Below, piece after piece: positions 54,951 to 64,000 of a stretch of 64,000 nt of DNA (position 1 is its first letter; the number at the start of each line of letters is the position of its first letter). The stretch is taken from assembly GCF_035582795.1 (NCBI RefSeq), contig NW_027445651.1, positions 372,001 to 436,000 of the forward strand, in the 5' to 3' direction. The notes beneath the pieces are model-generated. The model saw only the letters and a list, made by a program, of their open reading frames with translations. It did not search any database and was not told where the DNA came from. This stretch comes from Mycteria americana. Taxonomy: Eukaryota; Chordata; Aves; Ciconiiformes; Ciconiidae. The position numbers were made by a program, and so were the translations under genes.

Positions 54951-57754
54951 AGAACCAGGACTCCTGACACCAGCTCTCAGCCCCTCTAGATGACTCTTGG
55001 CAAGTACTTCAGACCCTACAGTTAAGGCAACGAATCAGTCACTGGCCAGCCCCATCAGCTTTCATGAGCTCAAGGGTTTAACAGTGGTTCAATCAGCTAT
55101 TTTTCCACTGTAAGACAGAGAGAAACCACAGCAGAGGCAAAGCTGTCATGGCCTTTCCAGACGTTGAGCCTCTCCATGTCTCATGGAATCATCGAATGCT
55201 TTGGATTGGAAGGGACCTTTACAGGCCATCTAGTCCAACCCCCCTGCAAGAGCAGGGACATCTTTAGCTAGATCAGGTTGCTCAGAGCCCCGTCCAACCT
55301 GACCTGGAATGTTTCCAGGGATGGGGCCTCCACTACCTCTCTGGGCAACTTGTTCCAGTGCCTCACCACCCTCATTGTAAAAAATTTCTTTCTTAAATCC
55401 AGTCTAAATCTGCCCTTCCTTAGTTTAAAACCATTACTCCTTGTCCTGTCACAACAGGCCTTGCTAAAATGTCTGTCCCTGTCTTTCCTATAGGCCCCCT
55501 TTAAGTACTGGAAGGCTTCTATAAGGTCTCCCGGCAACCTTCTCTTCTCCAGGCTGAACAACCCCAACTCTCTCAGCCTGTCCTCGTAGGAGAGGTGCTC
55601 CAGCCCTCGGATCATTTTTGTGGCCCTCCTCTGGACCCGCTCCAACAGCTCCATGTCCTTCTTGTGCTGAGGGCTCCAGAGCTGGACGCAGTACTCCAGC
55701 TGTGGTCTCACCAGAGCAGAGTAGAGTGGCAGAATCCCCTCCCTCCACCTGCTGGCCATTCTTCTTTTGATGCAGCCCAGGATACCCTTGGCCTTCTGGG
55801 CTGCGAGCACACATTGTCGGCTCACGTCCAGCTTTTCATCCATCAGTACCCCCAAGTCCTTCTCCACAGGGCTGCTCTCGATCACATCATCCCCCAGCCT
55901 GATTGAAACCGAGGAAACCGACGCAGGTGTAGGACCCTGCATTTGGCCTTGTTGAACCTCATGAAGTTCACACAGGCCCACTTCTCCAGCTTGTCCAGGT
56001 CCCTCTGGATGACATCCCGTCCTTCTGGCGTGTCAGCTGCACCACTCAGCTTGGTGTCATCTGCAAACTTGCTGAGCGTGCACTCCATCTCTCTGTCAAT
56101 GCCATTGATGAAAATATTGGACAGCACCGGTCTCAGCACGGACCCCTGAGGGACAACACTCGTCATTGATCTCCATCTGGACATTGAGCCATTGACTGCT
56201 ACCCTCTGCGTGTGACCATCCAACCAATTCCTTATCCACTGAACAGTCCACCCATCAAATCCATATCTCTCCAATTTAGAGGGAAGGATGTTGTGGGGGA
56301 CCGTGTCAAAGGCCTTACAGGAGTCCAGATAGATGACATCCGTAGCTCTTCCCTTGTCCACTGATGTGGTAACTCCCTCGTAGAAAGCCACTAGGTTGGT
56401 CAGGGAGGACTTGCCCTTGGTGCAGCCATGCTGGCTGTCTCAAATTACCTCCCTGTCCTCCATGTGCTCTAGCATAGCTTCTAGGAGGATCCATTCCATG
56501 ATCTTCCAGGCACAGAGGTGAGGCTGACAGGTCGGTAGTTCCCTGGGTCCTCCTTTCTACCCTTTTTAAAGATGGGCACAATGTTTCCCTTCTTCCAGTC
56601 ACCAGGGACTTCACCGGACTGCCATGACTTTTCAAATATCACAGAGAGTGGCTTGGCAGCTACATCAGCCAATTCCCTCAGGACTCTGCGATGCATCTCG
56701 TCAGGTCCCATAGACTTATGTATGTTCAGGTTCCTCAGTAGGTCAGGAACCTGATCTTCCTTTTCAGTGGGAGGGGCTTTACCCCCCTGGTCCTCAACAT
56801 GTTGTCCATTGACTGGCGAGGGGTGAGGAGAGCAGTTGCCAGAGAAGACTGAAGCAAAAAAGTTGTTGAGTACCTCAGCCTTCTCCTCGTCTGGTGATAC
56901 TAGGTCACCATTCTTGTTCATCAGTGGAGGTACGCTTTCTTTAACTTTCCTTTTCTGGTTGATACACCTGTAGAAGCCCTTCTTGTTATTCTTTGCATCC
57001 CTTGCCAAGTTCAGCTCCAGCTGCGCCTTGGCCTTCCTGACCCCATCCCTACACAAGCTGGCAGCGTCCCTATACTCTTCCCAGGATACTCCTCCCTGCT
57101 TCCACTGCCTGTGCAGTTCCCTCTTGCTCTTTAGTCTCAAGTCTGTGTGTGGAGGATAACATAAAATCTAGAGAACATCCCCATTGCCGCAGCCAACCAA
57201 AGAATTCCCAAATTGCAAGTAAAAGACAAAAAATCCTGCAGCTCCCACCTGACCTTAGTGATCTCATCAAGGGTGTGGGACCAGCCCCTGCCCTTGCAAA
57301 GGGAGCGGTGCCACAGTGACACACTCGGGTGGCAGAGGAAGGTGTGTGTCTGGGACAAGCCAGGCTCCCCTCAGGCTACAGACACTGAGGCTGGGACATC
57401 AGAAGTGATGTAGCAGTGAACCTGTCTCTAGACTCACTTTAAGGTAAATACCCTCTCTTCAGAAGCCAGAGAAATGCAGAAGCAACGTTAATTTACAGAG
57501 CAGCTGAAAAAATGGTTTGGCTGCCCTGTGAATGTTCATGCATTCTTTTTATTTTTTCCCCAGTTTTAATGGGGAATTTTCCCCCTTTTTTCTTCTTGTG
57601 TTTTGCATGCAGGTGCAGGTGGTGTAAATGCCTGTAGTGGAAGGGAGCCTCCTGCAGCCTCCTCTGTCACCTTGAGCTGGCTGAGTTTACCTTGCAGCCA
57701 AGGTTCCTATATGCAAAACAGTGTCTGCACAGAATAATACAAGAGTAACAACAG
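54951..57754. other. Duplicated noncoding block, copy B
   Basis: 54951-55183 plus 57139-57754 align to copy A (3331-4487). A minus-strand CR1 is inserted between, and copy A is uninterrupted at that point ('tccatgtcccaagtctgcgt'). Confidence 0.8.
55184..57138 (-). mobile_element. CR1: CR1 LINE, 1.95 kb with most of RT
   Basis: Minus strand: linker and RT (56481-57140: [39 protein letters not shown]), central RT (55882-56391: [12 protein letters not shown]; the catalytic FADDTKLS) and C-terminus (55268-55981: [31 protein letters not shown]). Only two frameshifts are obvious, so it is younger than most copies here. Likely 6-bp target duplication GTCTCA at both ends; 5'-truncated before the endonuclease. 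Confidence 0.94.
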
Positions 57755-58845
57755 TGCATCTCTGGTTTACCTGGCAAGGTTTTGGTAGTGAAGGGGCTGC
57801 AGGGATGGCTTCTGTGAGAAGCTGCCAGAAGCTGCCCCCATGTCAGACAGAGCCAGTTCCGGTTGGCTCCAAGATGGACCTGCCGCTGGCCAAAGCTGAG
57901 CCAAGCAGCAACACAGGTAGCACCTCTGTGATAACAGACTTAAGGAAGGGTAAAAAACGGTGTGCAGGAGCTGCAAGAGAGGAGTGAGAAAATGTGAGAG
58001 AAACAACGATGCGGACACCAAGGTCAGTGAAGGAAGGAGGAGGAGGACGTGCTCCAGGAGCCAGAGCAGAGATTCCCCTGCAGCCGTGGAGAAGACAACG
58101 GTGATGCAACTTGGCCCTTGCAGCCCACGGAGGACCACAATGCAGCAGATATCCACCCTGCAGCCCATGGAGGAGGACCTCATGGCACAGCAGGTGGAGA
58201 TCCCCTGAAGGAAGTTGCAGCCCGTGGAGAAGCCAAGCTGGAGCAGGCTCCTGACAGAAACTGTGGCCCTTGGAGAGGAGCCCACACAGCAGCAGGTTTT
58301 CTAGCAGGACCTGTGGCCACACAGGGGACCCACACTGGAGCAGTCCATTCCTGAAGGACTGCAGCCTGTGGAAAGGACCCATGCTGGAGCAGTTCAAGCA
58401 GAACTGCAGCCCACAGGAAGGACCCACATTGGAGAAGCCTGTGAATGAGCAGGGGAAGAGCATGAGGAGGAAGGAGTGGCAGAGATGAAGTGCTATGAAC
58501 TGACTGCAACCCCCATTCCACGTCCCCCTGCGCTGTTTTTGGGGAGGAAGTAAAAGATTTAGGAATGAAGTTGAGCTTGGGAAGAAGGGAGGGGTGGGGT
58601 GAAGTGGTTTTAGTTTTGTTTTCTTTTTCACTAGCCTACTCTCTTGCAGTTAGTTGGCAATAAATTAAATTAATTTCCCCAGGTTGAGCCTGTTTTTCCC
58701 ATGACAGTAATTGGTAAGCAATCTCCCTGTCCTTACCTTGACCCACGAGCTTTTCATCATATTTTTCTTCCCCTGTCCTCTTGATGGAGAGGGAGTGATA
58801 GAGCGGCTTGGTGAACACCTGGCAGCCAGTCAAGGTCCATACATC
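57755..58845 (+). mobile_element. ERV-type solo LTR, full length
   Basis: About 1.09 kb. Same landmarks as the LTR at 4.5 kb plus the 3' part missing there: 'gcaataaattaaattaattt' with AATAAA near 58661 and the terminal 'agcggcttggtgaacacctg' block. Its flanks are paralogous to those of the 4.5 kb LTR. No internal retroviral region directly adjoins. Confidence 0.8.
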
Positions 58846-59222
58846 ACAGACAAATAAAGCAAAGAGAGCAAGCGTAGAATAGGAGTCATATTACGGCTGG
58901 AAGTACCAGAGATGTCCTGTCCCCCTTGTCCCATGCCCTATAAAACAATGATGGTGCAGAGACCACGCAACAGTCCAGTTCCCTGTGTGTTGTAGAAGAC
59001 AAAGAGGAGCTTTGGTGTGGCTGGACGGCGGGGGCTTCCAGCAGTTCATACTTGTTGCTGCATGGCATGCTGTGAGGGGAAGCAGTCATGTGAGGCTCCA
59101 CATAATGGTTCTGCATGAGATAAAACAAAGGATTGAATTTCATGGACAACTTGGAAGTGGGGGTGTCTCCTCTAGTACCCTGAATGCAGCCATTAGCTCT
59201 GCATGCTGACTGCTGTCCCCAC

Positions 59223-59298
59223 CCATTTTGCTGAGCTGGAGGAAAGGTTGCAGCCTTCCACCATTTTGCTGAGCTGGAGGAAAGGTTGCAGCCTTCCA
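59223..59298. repeat. 38-bp unit, two perfect tandem copies
   Basis: Units 59223-59260 and 59261-59298, beginning 'ccattttgctgagctgg', look identical. Confidence 0.95.
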
Positions 59299-60216
59299 CC
59301 ACCTCCCTCCCTTAACATATCTGGCTGATCTAGGTCTGTGAACTAGGCACAGCGTGGCTGCTCAGGGCTGGGGTGTTTGTGTGGTGGGGCTTTCTGAGCA
59401 CAGGCAGTGCTTAACAGCTCCAGGTGAGGGTTGGTCATGTCTGTCAATCCTGTTTGGTCTGTTTTCTCCTGCACTGATTTGGTGGGGACATGGCTTTGCC
59501 TGCATGGAAGTATGCTGTTCCCATTTTGCAGTGCTGGATTGTTGTGCTTTTTACGGACTCATTTCTCAGCTGTGCTCTCTCGTAGTGTCCACGACATTTC
59601 CCTTGTGCCTCCTCAACATCTTGCTGGGTAGGTGCAGTCAGCAGGTTGTCACCAGCTTAAGGGGACAGCTCACACCTTGGGGACAGGCTGCACTCCTCCT
59701 AGTGCTGGGTCACAGGCCTCCTGGGAAGGCAGGGGGCTGTGCCCGTGCCCCTGAGGCAGCACAGCAAACACACATCAGCAGCCTCTGGCTGCTCTGGCAG
59801 GTTGACGCTATGGGGAGCAACCACAGTCCCATGCAGATGGCTGTGCCCAAAAGCCGGTAACCTACGGTCCTGTGCCAGGACGCAGCTGCTTGCTTTACAG
59901 GCCAGACGGGGTTCTTGACAGGCAGTGTGTCTGCTGGACAACCCCAGCTTCTGACAATGTTTTACTAGTTGGAGGGGTGTCAGCATGCCCCGGGGCAGCC
60001 GGTCCTGCTCGGAGACTACAGTCCTGGAGGGAGGGGCCTGCACAATGTGGGGGGCACAATCCTCCCCACTGTGAGCTGAGCAGATATGGAAGGAATATTT
60101 TCCCCCACTGGATATTAAAAGTCTTTCCTGCTAACAGATCGTGGCCTGTGATGTATTGGGGCACTCTTGGAGCCCACCCCAAGCTGTAAGCGGTGAGTAC
60201 TCTCCTGGGTGCAAGA

Positions 60217-60456
60217 TTAGAAAGTCTTTTTGGGACAACTCTTCTGCCCCTCCCTCACCCTGGTTTTGTTAGCATTCATCACTTTATTCTGGGGGTAATG
60301 GGGCAGATTTCCATGAATTAGGGTTACCTCTGCCCTGGTATCTAGCAGAGCCATAACCCATTGCTTATGACACTGGCTCCACAGTGTTACAAGCAGAACA
60401 CAAGGGCTATGTTCATTCCTGCCCATGCCCGTCCCTGTCCCCATCCCTGTCCTCAT
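60217..60456 (-). pseudogene. Possible retroviral aspartic protease relic
   Basis: The minus frame contains MALLDTRAEVTLIHGN, resembling the retroviral protease active-site block (L-[IL]-D-T-G-A-[ED]-x-[ST]), with arginine where the catalytic triad needs glycine. Flanking frames do not clearly continue into gag or reverse transcriptase. The orientation is opposite to the LTR at 57.8 kb, so it is not that element's interior. Based on one motif only. Confidence 0.4.
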
Positions 60457-61440
60457 GCTGAAGACGGGACATCCCTTCCCTGGGCTTGTTTGAAGGGAAG
60501 GGGGGATGCCAGCCTGTGTGCCCCCTGCTCCATGCCCCTACCCCGCCATTTGCTGCCCAGATCCCTTTGAGCTGCTGCACCTGCATCTCACGTGAGCCCA
60601 GTGCTTCAGCTCCAATCATCCCCATGTCCACTTCAAGAAAGTTAGTAACAACCACGAGTTCAGCACAAGTTTTCCTTGCCTTTTCCCTGCTCTACCCTCT
60701 GCTTCTTGAAACAAGTTAATACTTCAGGTGGGCTGGGACATTCAGCTAATTCCTCCTCACTTTCTCAATTCACCAGGAAAACCACCTGGGCCAAGTGTCT
60801 TGTGACAGCCCCCTCACAGCTGTGCGCAGGGCCAGCCAGGCATTCAGTCTATCTCTTCTTCACTATCCTTTCTCTACAAAGGCGTTTCCCACTGGGACCT
60901 GCCGACTACACCAAAATGTCTTGCACCGGGAGCTGCTGGTTTGTTTTGATTCCTGTAAGAAAGGCACTCACGCTCTGTAAAGTATCGTTTAAAATGCCAT
61001 TTCTTCACCTAAGACTATGAAGAAAGAGAAGGCAATATAGATGATCCTGTGTCCTTCAGATGGTAGGAGTCCTAAGGTATATCCTGTCAAATAGGCGGCT
61101 CCAGTCAGGGCACAGTGTGCCACGCAGCTCCTGCCCAAGAAAGGGTTACCGGGTTTTGGTCAGTCACGCTTTTAGAGGATTTTCATAAAATATAACAGCT
61201 CTAGTCATCATTTCTGCTGTGAAACAGAAAGATGTTCACGTGAGAACCTCTTGCCGCACTTTTAGATACAGGCAAGGACACCCAGGTACTGTAATCACTG
61301 ACACCGAGCAGGAGCTGAGGTACCTTCTGCTTATTTCGAGGTTTAGTGTGGTAGGGTTAGGAAGTCCAACTGCGCTGCTGTTGATGATGGTTATTAATGG
61401 TATGATGAGGGAAAAAGGATTTCAGACATGCAAGTGAAAT

Positions 61441-62823
61441 GCCCTTATAAAGCTTGTGGCCTTCAGGCATTCTGAGATATGCTTTATGAGCCATAATTCC
61501 CTGTGGGTGGAGGACATTGGTGTGGGAATTTCCATTCTTCCACTTGTACACTTCTGTCAAGACACCTAGATTTTCATGCACAAAATAAGGTATGAGACTA
61601 TAGTAGTTACCGAGAGACATTTTCACCGATCAGAAGGGATGAGATTTCCATGTCAAAGAATCCTCTCCCCCCACAATGGCAGCCAATTCCTGAGCACAAA
61701 CTCTCTGCGGGGACCAATGAAGCAGTCAAGAGCTCTACACCTGCCTGCAGCTCTCTTGGGAAGTGCACCCAGTTCCCTCGTCCTTACTGATCTTCACATT
61801 CACCTGCACGCTCTGTATCAGAGCAATTTCCTTTCCCTCAGAAATACACCGTTTCACTGTCCCCATTTCTGTGCTGACTGCTCTCAGCTCCCACACACTT
61901 AGCTCCAATTCCCAGCCTCAACGCATTCAGTGGCACGAGTGACGTTTCCCTGCTACTCCTGCAAATGCATGCTGGCCATGACCCCTAGATTGGGTGGTGG
62001 AGGGGAGAGGAAGGTGGAGTAGCAGCTGTGGGCCATCCCAAAAGCTGTTCCCTGCTTTACCACTCCTGCCATTCTGCAAAGCAAATCATCTTCTGCATCC
62101 CCACATCTACCTCCTGCCACCTCAGCAAAGCTCTGGCCATAGCAAGAGGAACACCCTTCCTCAAGAGCTCATGGGGCTGCTGACCCCTCAGGGCCTCCTC
62201 CCTCTCTGGACATTTGTGGGCAGAGACACAGCAAGGCAAGGGCTGATGGTCACTTGCAGCAGAGCAGCCAGGGATGTCTTCCTCAGCTCTAAGGGATGGT
62301 GCCCAAAAGAGGAGCCACTGCAGGCTGTCCCAACCTCCCATTCCTCTGTGAATGGAGAAGGGTCTCCTTCTGCCCTCACCCCTTTCCACCCCAGAGCAAC
62401 ACCCTTCTCCTTTGGGAGACACTTTGGGAAGTGTCCACAGACGGAAGGACCACATGGACTGAAAAGCCAGGCTTGAATGCAGCAGAACATTAATGAATAC
62501 AAAGAGAGAAAGAAAGTCACTCCAAGTGGAGGACAGCAGTGCAGGGAGCCCCAGAGGCAACTGAGAGTCTGCAGTCCTTGGCTGTGGAGAAGTTTCTACG
62601 TGATGTATGTGTGCCTGCCCCATAGAGGGAGAAGAGACAGATGGTCCCTACCAGGCTGGCCTCGGTGGGACCTTGTTGCCAATGGGAACGGAAGCAAACA
62701 AAGAAAAGGAAGAGAAAGGCAAAGCCATTCATCTATAGTGAAAACCATCCAAACTCTCGATCCTCTGCCCAGCACCATGTTCTGAGTTCCTCAAGGTGTC
62801 TCCCTGGGGCTTTCCCAGCATCT
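61441..62823. other. Keratin 3' flank, duplicated
   Basis: 61441-62320 matches 5420-6230. 62480-62500 holds the relic of the keratin poly(A) signal (ATTAAT on the minus strand). No gene. Confidence 0.65.
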
Positions 62824-63130
62824 TTAGCAGGGGAGACACCTTCTGCCATAGTAGCAGCTGGAAATGCCAGGGAGGTCACAGCACCCAGAGGTGATGGGCA
62901 CTCCATCACAGCTGAGGATGTTGCCAACAGCAGCAGAGGTGGACGATCCCACAACGGTGTTCTGTGGGAAGGACCTGAGGATGGGGCCGGGCAGGTCACA
63001 CCACCATGGGAGAGGGCTGGATGACAACGGTGGAGTTGTGGCACTGCCTGACACAGGGCTCATTGCAGCTGTTGGCCAGCGGGGTCGGGCCACAGGGCTG
63101 GCATGGCAGGCATTGGTCATAACACGACAT
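62824..63130 (-). pseudogene. Feather-type beta-keratin pseudogene (K7)
   Basis: 307 bp, exactly one more than an intact gene. The N-terminus [13 protein letters not shown] and the start of the core are in frame. One extra base after the VVV part of the core (near 62998) then creates an immediate TGA; the remaining frame to CGRRCLPC is otherwise open. Exon 2 starts at 63151 and a TATA box lies at 63570-63577, but the exon 1 donor reads CTGAGT instead of GTGAGT (63505-63510 on the minus strand), so splicing should also fail. The poly(A) signal position is mutated as well. Confidence 0.92.
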
Positions 63131-63569
63131 GTCTCTGCGCTGGAGATGCACCTGGGAGAGAGGGCAGGGAGGAAGCAGAGCACAAAGATGGGTGAGGAGC
63201 AGCCTGGTTACACAATCACAAAGGAGCCAAGGCCACTACTGAGCAGGGAGCTGGAAGCTGTGCCAGGAGCCACACGGTCTTTGTCGCCCTATAAACAGCA
63301 GCCTGACCCAAGGAGGCTTCCTCCTATTTCATAAAACAGAAGCCCACTCAGCCACGTCCCAGCGTCTCTCTAAGCAGACCTTCTCCCCGCTTCCCTCTAT
63401 CAAGACAAGATGCTCCAAACCCCAACACAAGGCAGAGCCAGTATCAGCTGAGAGGTCCACTGAGGAGAGATCTCATTTTGGAAGAGGAGGAGAAGAGGCT
63501 TCAGACTCAGCTGGTTCCAAAGGAGAAGGAGGCAAGAGAAGAAGATGAGAGACCAGGGACTTGGGCTGC

Positions 63570-63577
63570 CTTTTATA
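63570..63577 (-). promoter_or_regulatory. TATA box of keratin K7
   Basis: TATAAAAG on the minus strand, in the conserved position. Confidence 0.78.
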
Positions 63578-63609
63578 CCTGCCCTTCATTGCCGCAGGCC
63601 CAGAGCCAC

Positions 63610-64000
63610 CCTTTGCAGATATAACAGTTTTCTGACAAGTTCATCTTGAATCCAAACCCTCGCAATTAATGATATGGGCTGTGCTTTGATTTTCTGCACT
63701 GCTGCCTTTTCATTTCCAGGTTTGTGCCATGCCCATTCCCCAAAGAAGGCTGCTTCTGAGTACTGGGATGAAAGGCCCCAGCATTTGTAGCACAGGAATG
63801 CAGCAGTGCAGGCAGAAGACTCAGCTCAAGTGCTGGACAGGTCCAGAGCAGGCAACTGACATCAGCCTGGGTCACTCTGGTGGGGCTGTTTGAAGTGTTG
63901 TTCTCAGGAAGAAGCTCCAGCATTCCTCAGCTGGACGCCATGGGCTCCCATGCATTAGGACGTGCCATGTCCTTGTCTTTCCCTCCCTCCTCAGCTCACC
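63610..64000 (-). promoter_or_regulatory. Conserved keratin upstream block and flank
   Basis: 63610-63715 keeps 'ttttctgacaag' and 'taatgatatgggctgtgc'; 63716-64000 continues the flank shared with 7181-7470 and 31746-32050. The window ends inside this duplicated segment. Confidence 0.5.

Larger units (their letters stand above)
58846..61440. other. Sequence present only in module copy B
   Basis: Copy A goes directly from its LTR to the keratin 3' flank, while copy B has about 2.5 kb extra. Apart from a small tandem repeat and a possible retroviral protease relic it is unassigned. Probably an insertion of several decayed elements. Confidence 0.55.

Noticed and set aside
57755-61440. LTR at 57.8 kb plus the protease-like motif as one retroviral provirus
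   Set aside because: The protease-like frame is antisense to the LTR, no second LTR closes the unit, and the LTR has a paralogue at 4.5 kb without any internal region.
45555-64000. TCR D, J or constant segments
   Set aside because: I looked for FGxG-type J motifs with 12-bp signals and for constant-domain sequence and saw none; they may lie outside the window.
1-64000. tRNA, rRNA or known small RNA genes
   Set aside because: No cloverleaf with A/B boxes or recognisable rRNA/snRNA sequence was noticed by eye; a covariance-model scan would be needed to exclude them.

Overview
The window is vertebrate, almost certainly avian. It holds feather-type beta-keratin (corneous beta-protein) genes, at least fifteen CR1 LINE fragments, long solo LTRs of an endogenous-retrovirus type, T-cell receptor V segments with 23-bp recombination signals, and olfactory-receptor (OR) relics. 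From memory, chicken carries both a TCR alpha/delta locus and a feather-keratin cluster on chromosome 27, and OR genes border TCR alpha/delta loci in other vertebrates. I therefore read this as a TRA/TRD V region interleaved with a keratin cluster. Species, and which side of the locus this is, cannot be read from the sequence.

Layout. 1-1.5 kb: a decayed Polinton/Maverick-type DNA polymerase B relic, then CR1. 1.5-10.8 kb: a duplicated module made of an LTR, a CA-rich array, a second LTR, a broken keratin gene (6.3 kb), CR1 pieces and a dead V segment (9.4-10.8 kb). 11.9-13.1 kb: a second dead V segment. 15.6-31.6 kb: a palindrome-like region. Two 2,092-bp inverted arms (16341-18432 and 28669-30760) look identical and are continued inward by older, diverged inverted homology. 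They enclose about 10 kb with one complete keratin gene (21.9-22.6 kb), two OR pseudogenes and three (AAGGN)n pentanucleotide arrays. Each arm carries an intact keratin reading frame; arm 2 is followed by a nearly identical keratin gene that has a promoter. 31.6-38.3 kb: a diverged module copy with an orphan V leader and a second CA array. 39.8-43.2 kb: nested CR1 elements. 44.7-45.6 kb: the only intact V segment. 51.5-52.7 kb: a V segment with a single frameshift. 54.4-64 kb: a second good copy of the 2.7-7.7 kb module, ending in a frameshifted keratin gene.

Keratin genes share one architecture: TATA box, short noncoding exon 1, an intron of about 0.3-0.4 kb, and a single coding exon. V segments have a leader exon, an intron and a V exon followed directly by a heptamer-23-nonamer signal. 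No D, J or C segments were seen. Working genes in the window are at most four keratin reading frames (16.8, 21.9, 30.0 and 30.9 kb) and one V segment (44.7 kb); only the 21.9 and 30.9 kb keratins have a visible promoter of their own. The rest is relics, repeats and duplicated noncoding sequence.
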